Part shown: positions 1 through 6,670 of the stretch, piece after piece
Position numbering within the stretch: the first letter of the stretch is position 1
Layout of the letters: each line of letters opens with the position of its first letter
From: Pseudomonadota bacterium
GTDB lineage: Bacteria > Pseudomonadota > Gammaproteobacteria > Pseudomonadales > Halieaceae
Reading direction: 5' to 3'
Assembly (NCBI GenBank): GCA_030591305.1
Contig: JAUVBI010000176.1
Span: 1-6,670, forward strand
Length of the DNA: 6,670 nucleotides
The notes under the pieces: generated by a model
The model's input: only the letters and a program-made list of their open reading frames with translations
Told to the model about the DNA's origin: nothing
The model's database searches: none
Program-made: the position numbers and the translations under genes

Positions 1-122
<122 letters not shown>

Positions 123-192
123 CCACACTAGCGGATTAAACGCCCCCTGGCGATCCGGAGCCGTTAGCTATGGAGCTGTAAAGGGAAGTCGA

Positions 193-1047
193 ATGAGCAA
201 TTTTATCGTTAATATCGATGAGTCCAATGCGACTCAACTTCTCATCGAGGAGTCTCGTCAGCGCCCTGTTGTGGTGGACTTCTGGGCAGACTGGTGTGAG
301 CCCTGCAAGGTGCTCATGCCCCTACTGGAGAAAATCGCCAGAGAGCACCAGGGCGCTTTTCTGTTGGCCAAGGTCAATGCCGATGAACAGCAGGCGATCA
401 CTCAGCAGTTCGGGGTGCGCAGCCTGCCGACGGTTATGGTTATCCAGAATGGCCAGCCCGTAGACGGCTTCACGGGTGCCCAGCCGGAGGCTCAGGTACG
501 TCAGATGCTGGAAAAATACCTGCCCAAGCCCTGGGATGAACTACTTAAACTGGCCCGGGAGGCGATGGACGTCGGCGACTTTGTCGGTGCCCTGCCGCCA
601 CTGCGCCAGGCCTGGGAAGATTCGGGCCGGCGCCTGGATATCACCCTCGCCTATGTCCATGCATTAATTGAAAGCCTGCGGCTCGATGAGGCGGAAACCG
701 TGCTGGGCACCGTGCGCCTGGCAGATCAGGATACCGCTTGGAAGCAGCTGCACGCTCAGTTGGAGATCAAGCGCGAGGCGGCCAAATCGCCTGAAATTGA
801 GGCATTGGAAAAGCGTCTCGCAGCTGCTCCGGACGATCTGGATGTGCGCCATCAGCTTGCTGCCCAGTACACCAGTACCGGGCAGTTTAAAGAGGCTATG
901 GAGTGCTTGATAAACATCCTGCAGCGCGACTTAACTCATGGCGACGGCGCTACCAGAAAGCTGTTGCTGGATACCATTGCCAGCCTCGGAAAGGGGGATC
1001 CCCTGGCGGTGAAATACCAGCGAAAACTGTATAGCCTGCTTCACTGA
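193..1047 (+). CDS. cnoX: CnoX/YbbN chaperedoxin (thioredoxin-TPR co-chaperone)
   Basis: A cytoplasmic protein of 284 residues, the same length as E. coli CnoX. Residues 1-110 form a thioredoxin fold with the active-site motif WCEPC (C35, C38) and the cis-proline motif SLPT (P79). Residues from about 115 to 284 are helical, TPR-like repeats. The tail YQRKLYSLLH resembles the conserved C-terminal helix with which CnoX docks on GroEL. Family knowledge: CnoX holds unfolding or oxidised proteins under bleach or heat stress and passes them to GroEL/ES and DnaK/J/GrpE. E. coli CnoX has lost the first active-site cysteine, while both are present here, so this copy could also act as a thiol oxidoreductase (inference). 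I chose the ATG at 193 because it has an AGGGAAG ribosome site just upstream and gives the family length; the open frame back to 25 merely overlaps dapB. It may be co-transcribed with dapB. Confidence 0.93.
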   Translation: MSNFIVNIDESNATQLLIEESRQRPVVVDFWADWCEPCKVLMPLLEKIAREHQGAFLLAKVNADEQQAITQQFGVRSLPTVMVIQNGQPVDGFTGAQPEAQVRQMLEKYLPKPWDELLKLAREAMDVGDFVGALPPLRQAWEDSGRRLDITLAYVHALIESLRLDEAETVLGTVRLADQDTAWKQLHAQLEIKREAAKSPEIEALEKRLAAAPDDLDVRHQLAAQYTSTGQFKEAMECLINILQRDLTHGDGATRKLLLDTIASLGKGDPLAVKYQRKLYSLLH

Positions 1048-1232
1048 TTCCGCCTTTTATGTGATGCTCGCAAATCTTGTTTTATGGGCATGGAGTCGCT
1101 AAGGTGCGTGCCCCAAAAGTGAAAAACATACTCGAAACTCACATCATAAATCCCACACAAGAGGCATGACAGTGGGTACATCATTTGCCCCGGAAGGAAG
1201 CGGGCAAGCGTGGTGAGCTCAACACTGTGCAG

Positions 1233-1288
1233 ATGAACATACGGGGGCCAGTCATTCTGAAACTGATTACCGGGGTGATGCTGTAGTG
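1233..1288 (+). promoter_or_regulatory. Possible leader ORF with stop-start overlap at the SDR gene
   Basis: The SDR gene starts with GTG at 1286. A short frame beginning ATG at 1233 encodes MNIRGPVILKLITGVML and stops at TAG 1284-1286, so stop and start share one base (TAGTG). A minimal ATG-CTG-TAG lies inside the same frame at 1278-1286. A GGGG stretch at 1272-1275 is 10 bases from the GTG and can serve as its ribosome site. The arrangement is typical of translational coupling, but the leader has no good ribosome site and may be chance. Confidence 0.25.
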
Positions 1289-2083
1289 GATATACACGAC
1301 AAGATTATCATTGTTACTGGTGGCGGCAATGGCATTGGCAGGGCTCTGTGTGAGGGTTTTCACCGGGTGGGCGCTCGCAAGCTTATTGTAGTCGACCTCG
1401 AGCAGGACAGTGCCGTTGCTGTTGCCGCCGCCGTCGATGGGGACGCGTTTCGTTTAAACGTCCGCGATGAGAGCCAGGTCCAGGCTATGGTAGCGACTGT
1501 TGAAGAACGCTATGGTGCTGTCGACCTGTTCTGCAGTAACGCTGGCATCATTGCGATGGATGGCGAGCCCTGGTGGGCCACGTCTGCCCCCAACGCCACC
1601 TGGCAGGCTATGTGGGAGATTCATGTGATGTCACATGTCTACGCGGCACGGGCTTGTCTGCCGGGAATGTTGGCGCGTGGTGCGGGTTACTTTCTCAACA
1701 CAGCCTCCGCTGCGGGGCTGCTCAGCCAGATTGGCGATGCTGCCTACTCAACCACCAAGCATGCGGCTATTGGTTTTTCCGAGTCCCTGGCCATCACCCA
1801 TGGTGATGACGGTATCGGGGTCTCTGTTTTGTGTCCCCAGGCTGTTGCAACCAGGCTGTTGGACGAAACTGGTGATGGCGATGGTGGTACTGCCGGTGTT
1901 GACGGTATTTTGACGCCACAGCAGGTTGCCGATGAGGTGATCATTGGTCTCGCGGCGGAACAGTTTCTTATTCTCCCGCACAAGGAAGTTGTGCAATATC
2001 GGCAGCGCAAGACCGATGATTATGATCGCTGGCTGGGAGGCATGCGGAGGTTGCGCAGCCACTTGGATAATTCGAAGAAATAG
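1286..2083 (+). CDS. Classical short-chain dehydrogenase/reductase (SDR), substrate unknown
   Basis: A 265-residue NAD(P)-dependent oxidoreductase with a Rossmann fold. Visible motifs in order: cofactor loop TGGGNGIG (11-18), acidic residue D37 at the end of the second strand (favours NAD over NADP), NVRD (58-61), SNAG (84-87), catalytic S141 in NTASAAG, and catalytic YSTTK (Y154, K158). The usual PG motif after strand six reads PQAV (184-187). The substrate loop that follows is rich in glycine and aspartate (193-207). The C-terminus is charged. All catalytic residues are present, so it should be active, but nothing shows the substrate; alcohol or 3-hydroxyacyl compounds are possible. No in-frame ATG lies upstream of GTG 1286 before the stop at 1214, and GTG gives the normal SDR N-terminus. 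aceK follows after 26 bp, so the two are probably in one operon. Confidence 0.9.
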   Translation: MDIHDKIIIVTGGGNGIGRALCEGFHRVGARKLIVVDLEQDSAVAVAAAVDGDAFRLNVRDESQVQAMVATVEERYGAVDLFCSNAGIIAMDGEPWWATSAPNATWQAMWEIHVMSHVYAARACLPGMLARGAGYFLNTASAAGLLSQIGDAAYSTTKHAAIGFSESLAITHGDDGIGVSVLCPQAVATRLLDETGDGDGGTAGVDGILTPQQVADEVIIGLAAEQFLILPHKEVVQYRQRKTDDYDRWLGGMRRLRSHLDNSKK

Positions 2084-2109
2084 AATTCATGTAGGAGCTC
2101 CAGAGTCAC

Positions 2110-3831
2110 ATGGAAAGGAAAGAGCGGTTCGCGCGAACAATACTCAACGGGTTTGAGGCGTATTTTGCCGAGTTCCAGAACATCACTATGGCGGCCAAGT
2201 CATGGTTTGAAATTGCCGACTGGCAAGGCATTCAGCAGGCGTCCACCCAGCGCATAGATCTGTATAAAAGCCATACTGCCCGCGTTAATAAATACGTGGA
2301 ACTGATCGCCGGAGAGCGGGTGCACGACCTTAATTTCTGGCGTGAGGCTCGCGAGGAGTTCTCAAGGCTGATCGCAGGTCATGACAATTTCGAGATAGCC
2401 GAGACCTTCTTTAACTCGGTATACGGGACTGTTTTCAAGCATCGTAAAATCCGTAATGAGTATGTTTTTGTTTTCTCCCCCCATGGCGATATACCGCCGG
2501 CAGATGTAAATAAGGTGTATAACCGTTACCGTCTGGAATCGTCGCTGGAGTTTTTGCTGGAACAATTGCTGGATGACTATGCGTTCAGCATTCCTTACAA
2601 GGATAAAGCCAGGGATATTCGTAGTATTGTCAGCGTGGTGAACAACTACCTGGCGTCACACTTCGACCTCTCGCGGGGAGATGTGGAATTCCAGGTGCTG
2701 AAACACCACTTTTATCGCAACAAGGGCGCTTATATTGTCGGCAGGATTGTCTCTGACAGCGATTCGATGCCCTTTGTGTTACCTATTCTGAACGACGAGA
2801 CTGGCGCGGTTTATGTGGATACCGTGTTGTTTGGTTCTGATAAGGTCAGCGTATTATTCAGTTTTACCCGCTCCTATTTTCTGGTCGATGCCAATATCCC
2901 GTCCCAGTATGTATTGTTTCTGCAGCAACTGATGCCGGCGAAACCCATTTCCGAGATATACAGCTCGATGGGTTACAACAAACATGGAAAGACCTACTAC
3001 CACCGCTGCGCATACCGTCACATGAAGGAAACTACTGACCAATTCATCATTGCACCCGGGATCAAGGGTATGGTCATGTGTGTATTTACGATGCCCTCCT
3101 ATGATTTCGTATTCAAAATTATCAAGGACAAGTTTACGCCACCAAAGGAGGTGACGCGGGAGCAGGTCAAGGCTAAATACCGCCTGGTGAAACGGGCAGA
3201 CCGTGCAGGGCGAATGGCCGATACACAGGAATTCAATAATCTGGCCTTTGCTCGTGAACGTTTCTCCGACGAACTAATGGAAGAACTGCACAAGGTCGCG
3301 CCCTCTGTTATCGAGGAACATGGCAAGGCACTGGTGATCAAGCACGTATACGTGGAGCGGAGGATGACGCCGCTCAACCTCTACTTGCATGATGCCACCG
3401 ACGAGCAAATTGTCGATGTCATGGATGAATATGGTAATGCGATCAAGCAACTCGCTTCGGCGAATATTTTTCCCGGCGACATGCTGCTGAAGAATTTTGG
3501 CGTGACCCGTCATGGTCGGGTCGTTTTCTATGACTACGACGAAATTGTGCCCCTGGTGGACTGCAATTTCCGCACCATCCCGGAACCACGTACCGAGGAA
3601 GAGGAAATGGCCAGTAAGCCCTGGTACACAGTGGGACCCAACGATATTTTCCCAGAGGAGTTCCGCCTGTTTTTCTCAGGCAATCAGCGTGCTCGCAAGG
3701 TGTTCGACCAATTGCACAGTGATCTCTATGAGGCCGATTTTTGGCGAAATCTGCAGGAGCGCATACGCGGCGGTCATATCGAGGACTTTTTCCCCTACCG
3801 ACGCAAGCTCCGTTTTGATAACGGCCCCTAA
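2110..3831 (+). CDS. aceK: Isocitrate dehydrogenase kinase/phosphatase AceK
   Basis: A cytoplasmic bifunctional enzyme of 573 residues (E. coli 578) that phosphorylates isocitrate dehydrogenase to inactivate it and removes the phosphate again, thereby sending isocitrate into the glyoxylate shunt. The N-terminal regulatory half carries family blocks such as FEIAETFFNSVY (94-105) and FYRNKGAYIVG (201-211). The kinase half has the ATP loop APGIKGM (315-321), the ATP-binding lysine K336 in VFKIIKD, D371 in GRMADTQEF (needed for phosphatase activity), D457 and N462 in the FPGDMLLKNFG block, and D475 in FYDYDE. These numbers match E. coli exactly, so the enzyme looks intact. The start has AGGAG at 2093-2097, a rather long 12 bases upstream. 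It is not preceded by aceBA as in E. coli but by an SDR gene, so it is probably expressed independently of the shunt enzymes. Its 3' end interlocks with tag. Confidence 0.97.
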   Translation: MERKERFARTILNGFEAYFAEFQNITMAAKSWFEIADWQGIQQASTQRIDLYKSHTARVNKYVELIAGERVHDLNFWREAREEFSRLIAGHDNFEIAETFFNSVYGTVFKHRKIRNEYVFVFSPHGDIPPADVNKVYNRYRLESSLEFLLEQLLDDYAFSIPYKDKARDIRSIVSVVNNYLASHFDLSRGDVEFQVLKHHFYRNKGAYIVGRIVSDSDSMPFVLPILNDETGAVYVDTVLFGSDKVSVLFSFTRSYFLVDANIPSQYVLFLQQLMPAKPISEIYSSMGYNKHGKTYYHRCAYRHMKETTDQFIIAPGIKGMVMCVFTMPSYDFVFKIIKDKFTPPKEVTREQVKAKYRLVKRADRAGRMADTQEFNNLAFARERFSDELMEELHKVAPSVIEEHGKALVIKHVYVERRMTPLNLYLHDATDEQIVDVMDEYGNAIKQLASANIFPGDMLLKNFGVTRHGRVVFYDYDEIVPLVDCNFRTIPEPRTEEEEMASKPWYTVGPNDIFPEEFRLFFSGNQRARKVFDQLHSDLYEADFWRNLQERIRGGHIEDFFPYRRKLRFDNGP

Positions 3832-4469
3832 AGCCCTTCTGGAGAACGCCTAATGGCCGCTGTCTTTTCGGCCCGGCCAGGCATCTTGGGTTTTACTGGC
3901 GCCAGGCCCTGGCATTCGCGACGACGGAAGCAATCGCTGGTGTGGTCATTGACCATCCCGGTAGCTTGCATATAGGCGTACATTATCGTTGAACCTACAA
4001 AGGTGAAGCCGCGCTTCTTCAGGTCTTTACTGAGGTGCTCCGACACAGTGCTGGTAGCGGGGATCTCCTGGGTAGAGCACCAGCTGCTCTGAACGGGTGT
4101 GTGCTCAACAAAGCCCCATATATAGTCTGAAAAGCTACCTGCTTCATCTTGTACGGCAAGAAAGGCCCGTGCGTTCTGGCGTGTGCCATAGACTTTCAGA
4201 CGATTGCGAATGATCCGCGGGTCCAGCAGTAACTTGTCGAGCTTTCGATCTGAGAAGCGGGCGATGCGGTTGGCGTCAAAGCCGTCGAAGAGATCTCGAT
4301 AACCCTCTCGCTTGCGCAAAACGGTAATCCAGGCGAGCCCTGCCTGGGCGCCCTCAAGTACCAACATCTCGAAGAGGCTGGCATCGTCCAGCGTGGGAAC
4401 GCCCCATTCCTTGTCGTGATAGTCAACGTAGAGTGGGTCTGTGCCACACCAGGTACAGCGCTTGGTCAT
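3828..4469 (-). CDS. tag: DNA-3-methyladenine glycosylase I
   Basis: A 213-residue cytoplasmic base-excision repair enzyme that removes 3-methyladenine from alkylated DNA. The start region MTKRCTWCGTDPLY and HDKEWGVP match the Tag family. The zinc site is complete: C5, H18, H176 and C180, each one residue later than in E. coli Tag. The active-site block LFEMLVLEGAQAGLAWITVL (33-52) includes E39 and W47, and ALKKRGF/FVGTT-type blocks appear as DLKKRGFTFVGSTIMYAYMQ (149-168). After C180 it has a basic tail of 33 residues, longer than the short E. coli tail and without recognised function. The ATG at 4469 is preceded by TGGAGA at good spacing. A longer frame opening with TTG at 4556 gives non-family sequence and would run through the promoter. 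It is convergent with aceK (4-base overlap) and divergent from the crotonase gene. Confidence 0.96.
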   Translation of the reverse strand: MTKRCTWCGTDPLYVDYHDKEWGVPTLDDASLFEMLVLEGAQAGLAWITVLRKREGYRDLFDGFDANRIARFSDRKLDKLLLDPRIIRNRLKVYGTRQNARAFLAVQDEAGSFSDYIWGFVEHTPVQSSWCSTQEIPATSTVSEHLSKDLKKRGFTFVGSTIMYAYMQATGMVNDHTSDCFRRRECQGLAPVKPKMPGRAEKTAAIRRSPEGL

Positions 4470-4492
4470 GTCGGGGTCTCCATTTGCTGCAC

Positions 4493-4521
4493 AGTATCGT
4501 GGCCAGTGGCGGGCGTGTCCA
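4493..4521 (-). promoter_or_regulatory. Putative sigma-70 promoter of tag
   Basis: On the minus strand TGGACA (4521-4516; 5 of 6 to the -35 consensus) is followed by a 17-base spacer and GATACT (4498-4493; 4 of 6 to the -10 consensus). Transcription would begin near 4486 and leave a leader of about 17 bases containing the GGAG ribosome site of tag. I saw no comparably good promoter for the divergent crotonase gene in the same 128-bp region. Confidence 0.5.
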
Positions 4522-4597
4522 TCCAGCTGGGATTGCGATGCTGGCGGCGTGAACAAGCCTGTGCCACACTTTGCGGCAAGCTGGTGGGAGAGGAATG

Positions 4598-5356
4598 ATG
4601 ACGGATACAGTCAAGTACAGTCGGAAGGGCCATGTTGGTCACCTGATTCTTAATATTCCCGAGCGCCATAATGCACTGGGACGGGAGCAGTTGCTGGGAA
4701 TTCAGCAGCATCTGGCTGTGGTGGCAGCCGATCAACAGGTGCGAGTGCTCGTGGTGACCGGGGCGGGAGATAGAACATTCTGTGCCGGGGCGTCTTTACA
4801 GGAACTGGGCGCCGGAGAAATCGATGGTGACTGCTTTCAGGCGGCTACAGCCCAATTGTCCGGACTTGCTGTGCCTACTATATGTGCACTGAATGGCGAT
4901 GTATTCGGCGCGGGTGTTGAGTTGGCCCTCAGTTGTGATTTTCGTCTGGGTGTGGAGGGGAGCCGAATGCGAGTGCCAGCAGCAGCGATAGGGGTCTGCT
5001 ACTCGTCCAGTGGCGTACAGCGCCTCGTGCAGGGACTTGGGATCAACACAGCTCGGAGACTACTACTGGCGGCGGAAGAGTTTGACTCCCGTGTAATGCT
5101 GGAAACGGGCTTTCTGGACTACCTGGTACTGCCCGGCAGATTCGCTGCCGCTACCGATGAACTGGCCAAGAAAATCGCTGGGCTAGCACCCCTGGCGGTA
5201 CGGGCCATGAAAAATGTCCTGGGCCAGGTGCTGGATGGATCAATCGATGATGAACAGGTAAGGGAACTGATCGAAAGGTGTGCGGGTTCTGCGGACTTCA
5301 GGGAAGGGCTTGCTGCACAGCGTGAGAAGCGCCAACCCCGTTTCAGTGGTGTTTAA
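4598..5356 (+). CDS. Crotonase-fold (enoyl-CoA hydratase/isomerase) family protein, atypical active site
   Basis: A 252-residue cytoplasmic protein of the crotonase superfamily, which acts on acyl-CoA thioesters. Recognisable blocks: ERHNALG (22-28), the first oxyanion-hole motif FCAGASL (61-67), the second, NGDVFGAGVELALSCDFRLG (99-118), and SGVQRLVQGLG (138-148). The CoA-binding and oxyanion scaffold is therefore present. However, both positions that carry the catalytic glutamates in hydratases (rat E144 and E164) are changed: VPAAAIG has A128 and TARRLLL has R154. The usual aspartate after CAGA is S66. Simple hydratase activity is unlikely; another crotonase reaction (isomerase, hydrolase, decarboxylase or lyase type) or a non-catalytic role is possible. 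I chose ATG 4598 because GGGAG at 4586-4590 lies 7 bases upstream; the adjacent ATG at 4595 is an equally simple alternative. It is divergent from tag and convergent with the sensor kinase. Confidence 0.8.
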   Translation: MTDTVKYSRKGHVGHLILNIPERHNALGREQLLGIQQHLAVVAADQQVRVLVVTGAGDRTFCAGASLQELGAGEIDGDCFQAATAQLSGLAVPTICALNGDVFGAGVELALSCDFRLGVEGSRMRVPAAAIGVCYSSSGVQRLVQGLGINTARRLLLAAEEFDSRVMLETGFLDYLVLPGRFAAATDELAKKIAGLAPLAVRAMKNVLGQVLDGSIDDEQVRELIERCAGSADFREGLAAQREKRQPRFSGV

Positions 5357-5366
5357 TTACTTGATG

Positions 5367-6670
5367 TCAGGCAGGAGGGAAGACAATTGTGACGAGGGTG
5401 CCGTTCTTGGCCGTAAAAAACAGCTTACCAGATAGCCTTTGAGACATCGCTGCTACGATGGCGAAACCGGAAGTCTGCGCTAACAGAGGGTCGATATTGG
5501 AAGGAATACCCACCCCATTATCCTGAATGCTTAGGCGACAATACTCATTGTCCTGCCCCGACCGCTCGGCAGCAAGTGTGATGTGAAGATAGTTGGCGCC
5601 AGACGCCTCCTCGAAAGCATGTTGGATAGAGTTTTCGAGCAATTCGTAAAGAATTATTGCTACTGCAGAGGCCTGCTCAATCGGGATAGGCTGTGACGAT
5701 ACCTCGTTGATAGTCGTAATGCTCTCCTCGCCGATGGGAGAATCTTTAAGCAACTGGGAAACAATGACATTGGTATACTTCTTCAGGTCTGCAAGCAGGA
5801 TTTCATTTTGGTAATAGAGGCAGTCTTCCAGCAGAGCCAAAGCCGAAACGCGCTTTACGCTACCCTCGGCCACTTCTCGGGCGTCGTCATCAATTAAGGA
5901 GGAGCTCTTGAGGGCGATGAACTCGCTAACAAGGTTAAGGGTAGAAACGCTATGTCTATAAACTGACTTTACAAGGTCATCGTGAATCTCAAGTTGCTCC
6001 TGCATCTCGTCATCGGCCTGCTCTACCGCCGCAACCATTTCGATTGCCATTTCTTTGGCGCGCCTCTCAATTTTGTAGCTGTCATAGGCTCGTTTGCCCA
6101 ACCAGAACAGAAACATGAAGATTAGTGTATATAAAGAAAATGCCCACCATGTAAACCAGGGTGGAGGGAGAACCTGGATCGACAGCGATAGTCCCTCTCG
6201 ATTCCAAATACCAGCAGAATTCGCGCCTTGTACGCGCAGTGTATAGTCCCCAGATGGGAGGCTGGTGTAAGTGGCTGAGTTTCTGGTACCGTTCTCGATC
6301 CAGTCGTGATCGAACCCTTCAAGCATATAGCGGTACTGATTCATCTCCGGATCCAGGAAATCGAGTACGCTAAACTCAAACTGTACGAAGTAGTCTTTGT
6401 GGGTTAGTTGTATTTCCTCAAGGCCAATTGCATCGAAATTTACTATCTGACTTTTTTTGGAAATTCCAACTTTAGTAATCAAAAGACGAGGTGGGGTGTC
6501 GATCGTATGGAGGTCTCCGGGAGAAAATCTGTTGTAACCGTTGCTCCCGCCAAAATAAATTTGACCTAAAGTGTCTCTATAAGATGCACCAAAATTGAAA
6601 TCCTGCCCCTGGAGGCCATCCGCTGTGCTGAATCTAGCCAAAATATTACCCTGTGAATCCAGCTTTACAA
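5367..6670 (-). CDS. Membrane sensor histidine kinase with propeller/Y_Y_Y sensor (5' end outside window)
   Basis: The frame is open to the right edge, so the visible 433 residues are the C-terminal part of a larger protein; a TTG codon at 6641 is internal. Order: end of a two-component-regulator propeller (DSQGNI, ADGL, FGGSNGYNRFSP), then a Y_Y_Y domain (about visible residues 60-168, with YMLEGFDHDWI and YTSLPSGDYTLRVQGAN), both expected in the periplasm. One membrane segment follows (about 173-191), then a cytoplasmic coiled coil, a HisKA_2-like dimerisation helix pair (about 225-310), and an HATPase domain with N box YELLENSIQHAF (N346), D-box DNGVGIP (D383), SGFAIV and a final NGTLVTIVFPP. 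No receiver or DNA-binding domain follows, so it needs a separate response regulator, which is not visible here. The phosphoacceptor region is unusual: candidates are H229 (EIHDD) and H239 (YRHS). The ligand is unknown; related propeller sensors often sense polysaccharide or nutrient cues. Its start region is markedly AT-rich compared with its neighbours. Confidence 0.88.
   Translation of the reverse strand, partial: VKLDSQGNILARFSTADGLQGQDFNFGASYRDTLGQIYFGGSNGYNRFSPGDLHTIDTPPRLLITKVGISKKSQIVNFDAIGLEEIQLTHKDYFVQFEFSVLDFLDPEMNQYRYMLEGFDHDWIENGTRNSATYTSLPSGDYTLRVQGANSAGIWNREGLSLSIQVLPPPWFTWWAFSLYTLIFMFLFWLGKRAYDSYKIERRAKEMAIEMVAAVEQADDEMQEQLEIHDDLVKSVYRHSVSTLNLVSEFIALKSSSLIDDDAREVAEGSVKRVSALALLEDCLYYQNEILLADLKKYTNVIVSQLLKDSPIGEESITTINEVSSQPIPIEQASAVAIILYELLENSIQHAFEEASGANYLHITLAAERSGQDNEYCRLSIQDNGVGIPSNIDPLLAQTSGFAIVAAMSQRLSGKLFFTAKNGTLVTIVFPPA

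Noticed and set aside
1185..1207. Inverted repeat TTGCCC ... GGGCAA in the cnoX-SDR spacer
   Set aside because: Only a 6-bp stem with an 11-base loop and no following T-run; too weak for a terminator or a defined operator.
1048..1285. Promoter for the SDR-aceK unit in the 238-bp spacer
   Set aside because: Likely present, but the best -35/-10 pairs (for example TTGTTT with TAAGGT near 1080-1105) match only about three bases each, so I cannot place it.
1181..1363. 60-residue minus-strand frame over the spacer and the SDR start
   Set aside because: Antisense to the SDR N-terminus, with no family resemblance.
3854..3913. GGCCG/CGGCC hairpin and CTGGC/GCCAG palindromes just past the aceK stop
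   Set aside because: They lie in tag coding sequence, lack a T-run on either strand, and are explained by GC-rich codons.
4470..4556. Extended start of tag at a TTG codon (4556)
   Set aside because: The added 29 residues do not resemble Tag, the start is TTG, and the stretch contains the likely tag promoter.
4466..4735. 89-residue minus-strand frame across the tag/crotonase divergent region
   Set aside because: It is a shadow of the crotonase 5' end and the tag start, with no recognisable protein features.
5408..5427. GCC/GGC hairpin next to an A-run near the crotonase 3' end
   Set aside because: The stem is three bases and the T-run lies before, not after, the hairpin on the minus strand, so it is not a terminator.
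6639..6641. TTG at 6641 as the start of the sensor kinase
   Set aside because: The frame continues open to the window edge with propeller-like sequence (VKLDSQGNI), so the gene is cut by the window.

Overview
The window looks like ordinary chromosomal DNA of a gammaproteobacterium, probably a marine, Cellvibrionales-like lineage, though the exact family is a guess. Three things support this: a DapB tail of proteobacterial type, an AceK whose key residues fall at the same numbers as in Escherichia coli, and a full-length CnoX/YbbN. The genes are densely packed. GC content differs locally: about 65% in part of cnoX and about 32-33% in parts of the sensor kinase gene at the right end.

Layout from left to right. 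Positions 1-122 hold the 3' end of dapB (lysine and cell-wall biosynthesis). It is followed by cnoX (193-1047), a thioredoxin-TPR chaperedoxin that works with GroEL and DnaK. A 238-bp spacer (1048-1285) then leads into a short-chain dehydrogenase/reductase (1286-2083) with a GTG start. Only 26 bp later comes aceK (2110-3831), the isocitrate dehydrogenase kinase/phosphatase. Its stop codon physically interlocks with that of the convergent gene tag (3828-4469, minus), a 3-methyladenine DNA glycosylase. A 128-bp divergent region (4470-4597) carries a plausible promoter for tag and leads on the other side into a crotonase-fold gene (4598-5356). That gene converges, with a 10-bp gap, on the 3' part of a large membrane sensor histidine kinase (5367-6670, minus) that runs off the right edge.

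The genes do not form one pathway. The SDR and aceK are probably co-transcribed. AceK controls carbon flow into the glyoxylate shunt during growth on acetate or fatty acids, and the crotonase also points to acyl-CoA chemistry, but no aceA or aceB is visible. tag and cnoX serve DNA repair and protein quality control.

I found no mobile element, CRISPR array, tRNA, rRNA or undescribed multi-gene system. The points most worth a second look are the crotonase that lacks both hydratase glutamates, the ambiguous phosphoacceptor region of the sensor kinase, and the stop-start overlap at the SDR gene.
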